In this document: positions 6,038-8,706 of the stretch, one piece after another
Layout: each line of letters opens with the position of its first letter
Position numbering within the stretch: position 1 is the stretch's first letter
Source: Natronohydrobacter sp.
GTDB taxonomy: Bacteria; Pseudomonadota; Alphaproteobacteria; Rhodobacterales; Rhodobacteraceae
Assembly (NCBI GenBank): GCA_007116445.1
Contig: SKIM01000344.1
Span: 1 to 8,706, forward strand
DNA length: 8,706 nucleotides
Direction: 5' to 3'
Made by a program: the position numbers and the translations under genes
The notes under the pieces: generated by a model
The model's input: only the letters and a program-made list of their open reading frames with translations
Told to the model about the DNA's origin: nothing
The model's database searches: none

Positions 6038-6919
6038 ATGGACCTGACCCTTATCCGCACCTTCATGGAAGTCGCACAGACCGGATCGTTTCTGGCAGCG
6101 GCTGACCGTCTGTTCGTTACGCAGTCTGCGGTCAGTCTGCGCGTACAACGGCTCGAACAACAGATCGGCAAACAGTTGTTCGAACGCTCCAAGGCGGGTG
6201 CCGTCCTGACCCCGGCGGGCAAACAGTTCGAACCCTATGCGCTGAGCATCCTGCGCGCCTGGAATGATGCGCGCCAGCAGGTTGCAATTCCCGAAGGCTA
6301 TACCGAGAGCTTTGCCATTGGCGGTCAGGCATCGCTCTGGCCGCGGCTCGGATATCGCTGGCTCGATGCCTTGCGCGCCGAGATGCCGGAACTGAGCCTG
6401 CGCGCGGAATTGGGCATGCCCGACCGGCTGACCCGCGCGCTCAATGACGGACTGCTGCAAGCAGTCCTGACTTATGAGCCAACGATGCGCCCCGGCTTCG
6501 TGCTGGAACCTGTCATCGAGGATGAACTGGTTCTGGTGGCCCCGTGGGAAAACCCCACCATGGACCAGATCCATGGCCGCTATGCCTATGTCGACTGGGG
6601 CGAGAGCTTCATGCGGTTTCATCAGGATGAGATGGGCCATGTGACCACCAACGGGATGACCTTTGCCATCGGCGTTCTGGTGACCGGCTATCTGATCCGG
6701 CGCGGTCTGGCAGGGTATCTGCCGGGCCGGTTTGCCGCGCGCTATATCGAAGAAGGGCGCCTGCATCTGGTCGCAGACGCCCCGCATTTCACCTATCCGG
6801 TCTGGGTCGTCTGGCGCGATGACATCGACCCGCATCTGCTTTCTGTTGCGCAAAAGACACTATCAGACACTGCTGTAGTGATCACCGACGAGATCACGGA
6901 TGTGACTGACAGTATCTGA
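6038..6919 (+). CDS. LysR-type transcriptional regulator
   Basis: A 293-aa protein of normal LysR length. The N-terminal winged helix-turn-helix (residues 1-60) is typical: MDLTLIRTFMEVAQTGSFLAAA, then TQSAVSLRVQRLEQQIG as the recognition region, then LFERSKAGAVLTPAGKQF. A linker helix (about 62-85) leads to the effector-binding domain (about 88-290). The effector cannot be read from the sequence. The HTH half resembles HdfR-like members, but the similarity is too general to name a target. The start at 6038 has GGAG 11 nt upstream, a rather long spacing, which fits translation partly coupled to the unknown gene 36 bp upstream. LysR regulators usually control adjacent genes and themselves; here the candidates are the upstream unknown gene and perhaps the outer membrane protein at 7206. 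Confidence 0.9.
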   Translation: MDLTLIRTFMEVAQTGSFLAAADRLFVTQSAVSLRVQRLEQQIGKQLFERSKAGAVLTPAGKQFEPYALSILRAWNDARQQVAIPEGYTESFAIGGQASLWPRLGYRWLDALRAEMPELSLRAELGMPDRLTRALNDGLLQAVLTYEPTMRPGFVLEPVIEDELVLVAPWENPTMDQIHGRYAYVDWGESFMRFHQDEMGHVTTNGMTFAIGVLVTGYLIRRGLAGYLPGRFAARYIEEGRLHLVADAPHFTYPVWVVWRDDIDPHLLSVAQKTLSDTAVVITDEITDVTDSI

Positions 6920-6948
6920 ACGGGAAAATCGAACGAACCACAATCTGC

Positions 6949-6974
6949 AACCCGGCCCTTGGCCGGGTTTTTTT
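6949..6974 (+). terminator. Rho-independent terminator after lysR
   Basis: AACCCGGCC (6949-6957) and GGCCGGGTT (6961-6969) form a perfect 9-bp GC-rich stem with a CTT loop, followed by a T-run to 6974. It lies 29 nt after the LysR stop codon and is a textbook intrinsic terminator for the unknown gene–lysR unit. Confidence 0.95.
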
Positions 6975-7040
6975 GTTATTTTTCAATACCCTGAAAAATC
7001 TGTCCGCCTATCTCCGAAGCGGGAGCCAAGAGCGCCACTT

Positions 7041-7085
7041 CACATGATCAATTGTTGATTCATCGTTAATTATTCTGAATTTCCA
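7041..7085 (+). promoter_or_regulatory. AT-rich promoter-like segment ahead of the outer membrane protein
   Basis: The stretch is markedly AT-rich and lies 120-165 nt before the start codon at 7206. It contains TTGTTG/TTGATT (7052-7060) and TAATTA (7067-7072), but no pair at standard -35/-10 spacing. It is the most likely place for the promoter in the 6975-7205 gap; the exact site cannot be assigned. Confidence 0.35.
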
Positions 7086-7140
7086 TTATGTCTGCCTGCC
7101 TTCTATCCCCGCGACAGGCCCAATGGCCCAAGTCGGTGAT

Positions 7141-7166
7141 GCGCACATGCACGACGCATGTCGCGC
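7141..7166 (+). promoter_or_regulatory. Hairpin in the leader of the outer membrane protein gene
   Basis: GCGCACATGC (7141-7150) pairs with GCATGT (7156-7161) and, after one bulged C, GCGC (7163-7166), with a 5-nt loop ACGAC. It ends 39 nt before the start codon. No T-run follows, so it is more likely a leader structure or transcript stabiliser than a terminator. Confidence 0.45.
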
Positions 7167-7205
7167 CAGCACCGGCTTCCATTCATGGGATAAAAGGAGA
7201 GTGCC

Positions 7206-8033
7206 ATGAACAAGTATTTGACCACCGCTGCCGCGTCGGTTCTGGCTCTGGCAATCGGTGTAACGTCCGCTCACGCGCAAGCACAGCTGACCGGAGTGCA
7301 GGCCCTCGATGATCGTCTGACCGACATCGAACGCGATGTGCGCGAAGATCAGGCGCGTGCCGAAGACCGTGCCCGCTTTGGCAACCAGCAATTCGCCCCC
7401 GGCTGGACCGGCAGCCTTGCGATGAGCTTTGCGGCAAATCGTGGCAATTCCGACGCGCGCGACATGAGCCTTGCGGGCCGGTTCAACTACAATATCGGGC
7501 AATGGAACCACAGTCTCGGGCTGGGTCTGGAACTGGGGCGCGCCAATGACGCACGCACCAAGGCCGACGGGTTTGCCGTCTATGACGCCAATTACTACTT
7601 CGCCGACGATTTCTACGTCTTCGGCCTGGGTCGCGTCGAAGCTGACCGCATGCCCGGCAACCGCACCACTGACGCCTTCCTCGGCTTCGGCCCCGGCTAC
7701 CGAATCCTCAATACCGAAGACGTCGCATGGCGTGTGCAGGCTGGACCTGGGATCCGCTACAACCGGGCCGATGGCGAGAACACAACCGAACTCGGCGCCA
7801 TCGCGTCGTCGCGCGCCTATTACCGGATCACCGACGGGGTGTTCCTGACCAACAACACCGACGTGCTGCGCTCGAAAGTCGGCACGATCGCCGAGAATGA
7901 TTTCGGCATCAGCGTTGGTCAGCTCGAAGGTCTGTCCACGCGCTTCAGCGTGCGGACGAACTACAACAGCGCGAATACCGGCAAGCGCACCGACCATGTG
8001 CTCGGCGTGTCTCTGGTCTACGGGTTCCGTTGA
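7206..8033 (+). CDS. Outer membrane beta-barrel protein, DUF481/YdiY-like
   Basis: A 275-aa exported protein. A signal peptide runs from MNKYL through a hydrophobic core to AHA, with cleavage expected after residue 24. Residues 29-60 are a charged, probably helical stretch (LDDRLTDIERDVREDQARAEDRARF). From about residue 65 the sequence alternates polar and aromatic/hydrophobic residues in strand-like blocks rich in Gly, Asn and Tyr (GWTGSLAMSFAANRGNSDARDMSLAGRF, NYYFADDFYVFGLGRVEADR, FGPGYRI, GIRYNR, FSVRTNYN). It ends in VLGVSLVYGFR, like an outer membrane C-terminal strand, though the last residue is Arg after Phe. The NRGNSDARDMSLAGRFNY block matches the salt-induced DUF481 barrel family, whose function is not established. 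The start has AGGAG 6 nt upstream. It has its own promoter region and terminator, so it is probably monocistronic. Confidence 0.82.
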   Translation: MNKYLTTAAASVLALAIGVTSAHAQAQLTGVQALDDRLTDIERDVREDQARAEDRARFGNQQFAPGWTGSLAMSFAANRGNSDARDMSLAGRFNYNIGQWNHSLGLGLELGRANDARTKADGFAVYDANYYFADDFYVFGLGRVEADRMPGNRTTDAFLGFGPGYRILNTEDVAWRVQAGPGIRYNRADGENTTELGAIASSRAYYRITDGVFLTNNTDVLRSKVGTIAENDFGISVGQLEGLSTRFSVRTNYNSANTGKRTDHVLGVSLVYGFR

Positions 8034-8063
8034 TCTGACCTTACGTCAAGAAGAAGCCAACTT

Positions 8064-8088
8064 GGGTGCGCATTGCGCACCCCTTTTT
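8064..8088 (+). terminator. Rho-independent terminator after the outer membrane protein gene
   Basis: GGGTGCGC (8064-8071) and GCGCACCC (8075-8082) form an 8-bp stem with an ATT loop, then C and TTTTT (8084-8088). It starts 30 nt after the stop codon. Its T-run overlaps the stop codon (8087-8089) of the converging glycosyltransferase; in that direction no T-run follows the hairpin, so it is a one-way terminator. Confidence 0.93.
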
Positions 8089-8706
8089 ATGCGCTGCCTT
8101 CCACGAAACCAATCAGGCGCGGCAGGCAGATACGGTGCAGATCGTAATTCTCGACAATGCTCGCGCGCGCCGCGCGGCGCAGGGGCGCATCAGCATCAGA
8201 CCCTGCAAGCGCGCGGATCAGCGCCTCTGACCAACCCTCGATATCGAAGAAATCGACCAGCCGCCCATTCACCCCATGGGTGATCACCTCTTCCACCGGC
8301 CCCGTGCGCGACGCGATGACATTGGCCCCCATCGCCATAGCCTCGAGCAGCGACCATGACAGCACGAAAGGCGCGGTCAGATAGGCATGCGCGCGCCCGA
8401 TCTGGATCAGGCACTTGTAATCCGCATAGGGCACACGCCCCAGAAAATGCACACGGTTCAGGTCGATGCGGCCGGCGAGTTCACGCAGAAACACCTCGCG
8501 CCAGCAGCCTTCGGGCGGTGCCGCGCCGTAGCTGACCCCGTCACCACCAATGATCACCACCTGTGCGTTTGGGCGCGCGGCCAATACCTCGGGCAGAGCG
8601 CGCAGAAAGATATGCGTGCCGCGATAAGGTTCGAGATTGCGCGCGACATAGGTCAGCACTTCGTCGCCCGCGCGCAAGCCGCGCCCGTTGGGCAGCGTAA
8701 ATTGCG
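8087..8706 (-). CDS. GT4-like glycosyltransferase, C-terminal part (N-terminal part beyond window)
   Basis: The frame is open to the right edge, so 205 residues of a longer protein are visible. The text QFTLPNGRGLRAGDEVLTYVARNLEPYRG opens the C-terminal Rossmann domain of a GT-B fold glycosyltransferase. Later blocks fit the family: AQVVIIGGDGVSYG, NRVHFLGRVPYADY, YLTAPFVLSWSLLEAMAMGANVIAS and GPVEEVITHGVNGRLVDFFD (nucleotide-sugar binding region). The catalytic pattern of GT4 is usually E-x7-E; here the second Glu is present in LLEAMA but the first position is Phe (PFVLSWSLLE), a variant I associate with one GT4-like subfamily. Donor and acceptor cannot be told; cell-surface polysaccharide or lipid glycosylation is likely. 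It ends convergently with the outer membrane protein gene. An apparent start at 8677 is a TTG inside the domain, not the true start. Confidence 0.88.
   Translation of the reverse strand, partial: QFTLPNGRGLRAGDEVLTYVARNLEPYRGTHIFLRALPEVLAARPNAQVVIIGGDGVSYGAAPPEGCWREVFLRELAGRIDLNRVHFLGRVPYADYKCLIQIGRAHAYLTAPFVLSWSLLEAMAMGANVIASRTGPVEEVITHGVNGRLVDFFDIEGWSEALIRALAGSDADAPLRRAARASIVENYDLHRICLPRLIGFVEGSA

Noticed and set aside
5921..6853. 310-codon minus-strand open frame opposite lysR
   Set aside because: The plus strand encodes a clear LysR protein with HTH and effector domain; the antisense product has no recognisable family.
7088..7312. 74-codon plus-strand open frame in the leader of the outer membrane protein gene
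   Set aside because: No ribosome site and it runs out of frame into the signal-peptide region; not convincing as a leader peptide.
7086..7997. 303-codon minus-strand open frame opposite the outer membrane protein gene
   Set aside because: The plus strand has a signal peptide, a strong ribosome site and a terminator; the antisense frame has none of these.
1..8706. Search for CRISPR arrays, tRNA/rRNA genes, IS ends or defence systems
   Set aside because: No periodic repeats, cloverleaf-like genes, transposase or nuclease genes were seen; the coding content is housekeeping and regulatory.

Overview
The window reads as chromosomal DNA of an alphaproteobacterium, most likely a member of the Rhodobacteraceae (Rhodobacter/Roseobacter/Paracoccus relatives). 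The reasons are high GC outside a few regulatory gaps, GGAG-type ribosome binding sites, and the gene order cbb3 oxidase (ccoNO...) – universal stress protein – fnrL – hemN/hemZ, which is known from Rhodobacter. No mobile element, tRNA, rRNA or CRISPR array was seen.

Left part (1-5343), the oxygen-response block. On the minus strand lie ccoN (complete) and ccoO (its C-terminal end is cut by the left edge), encoding the catalytic subunit and the first cytochrome c subunit of the high-affinity cbb3 terminal oxidase. Divergent from ccoN is a tandem-domain universal stress protein gene. A single FNR-type box (2210-2223) sits midway between the two start codons. Convergent with usp is fnrL, the [4Fe-4S] oxygen sensor that would read that box. 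Divergent from fnrL is hemN, the oxygen-independent coproporphyrinogen III dehydrogenase of heme synthesis. A perfect FNR box (3939-3952) fills most of the 54-bp gap between fnrL and hemN. Together the genes give one regulon: when oxygen falls, FnrL gains its cluster, turns on the microaerobic oxidase and the anaerobic heme step, and probably controls its own gene.

Middle part (5344-6974). After hemN comes a 232-bp gap that holds a stem-loop and then a strikingly AT-rich stretch (about 30% GC by hand count). A small unrecognised gene (141 aa) and a LysR-type regulator follow, probably as one transcript ending at a strong intrinsic terminator (6949-6974). The AT-rich leader contains the most unusual signal in the window: two long complementary arms (5498-5513 and 5559-5578) that would fold the start codon and Shine-Dalgarno region of the unknown gene into an RNA helix, an arrangement like an RNA thermometer or another translation switch.

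Right part (6975-8706). A 231-bp gap with an AT-rich segment and a leader hairpin precedes a DUF481-like outer membrane beta-barrel protein with a clear signal peptide, ended by a second intrinsic terminator. Convergent with it is the C-terminal part of a GT4-like glycosyltransferase, cut by the right edge.

Most of the coding content is a conserved, known arrangement. The novelty lies in the RNA and DNA structure of the non-coding gaps and in the unknown 141-aa protein.
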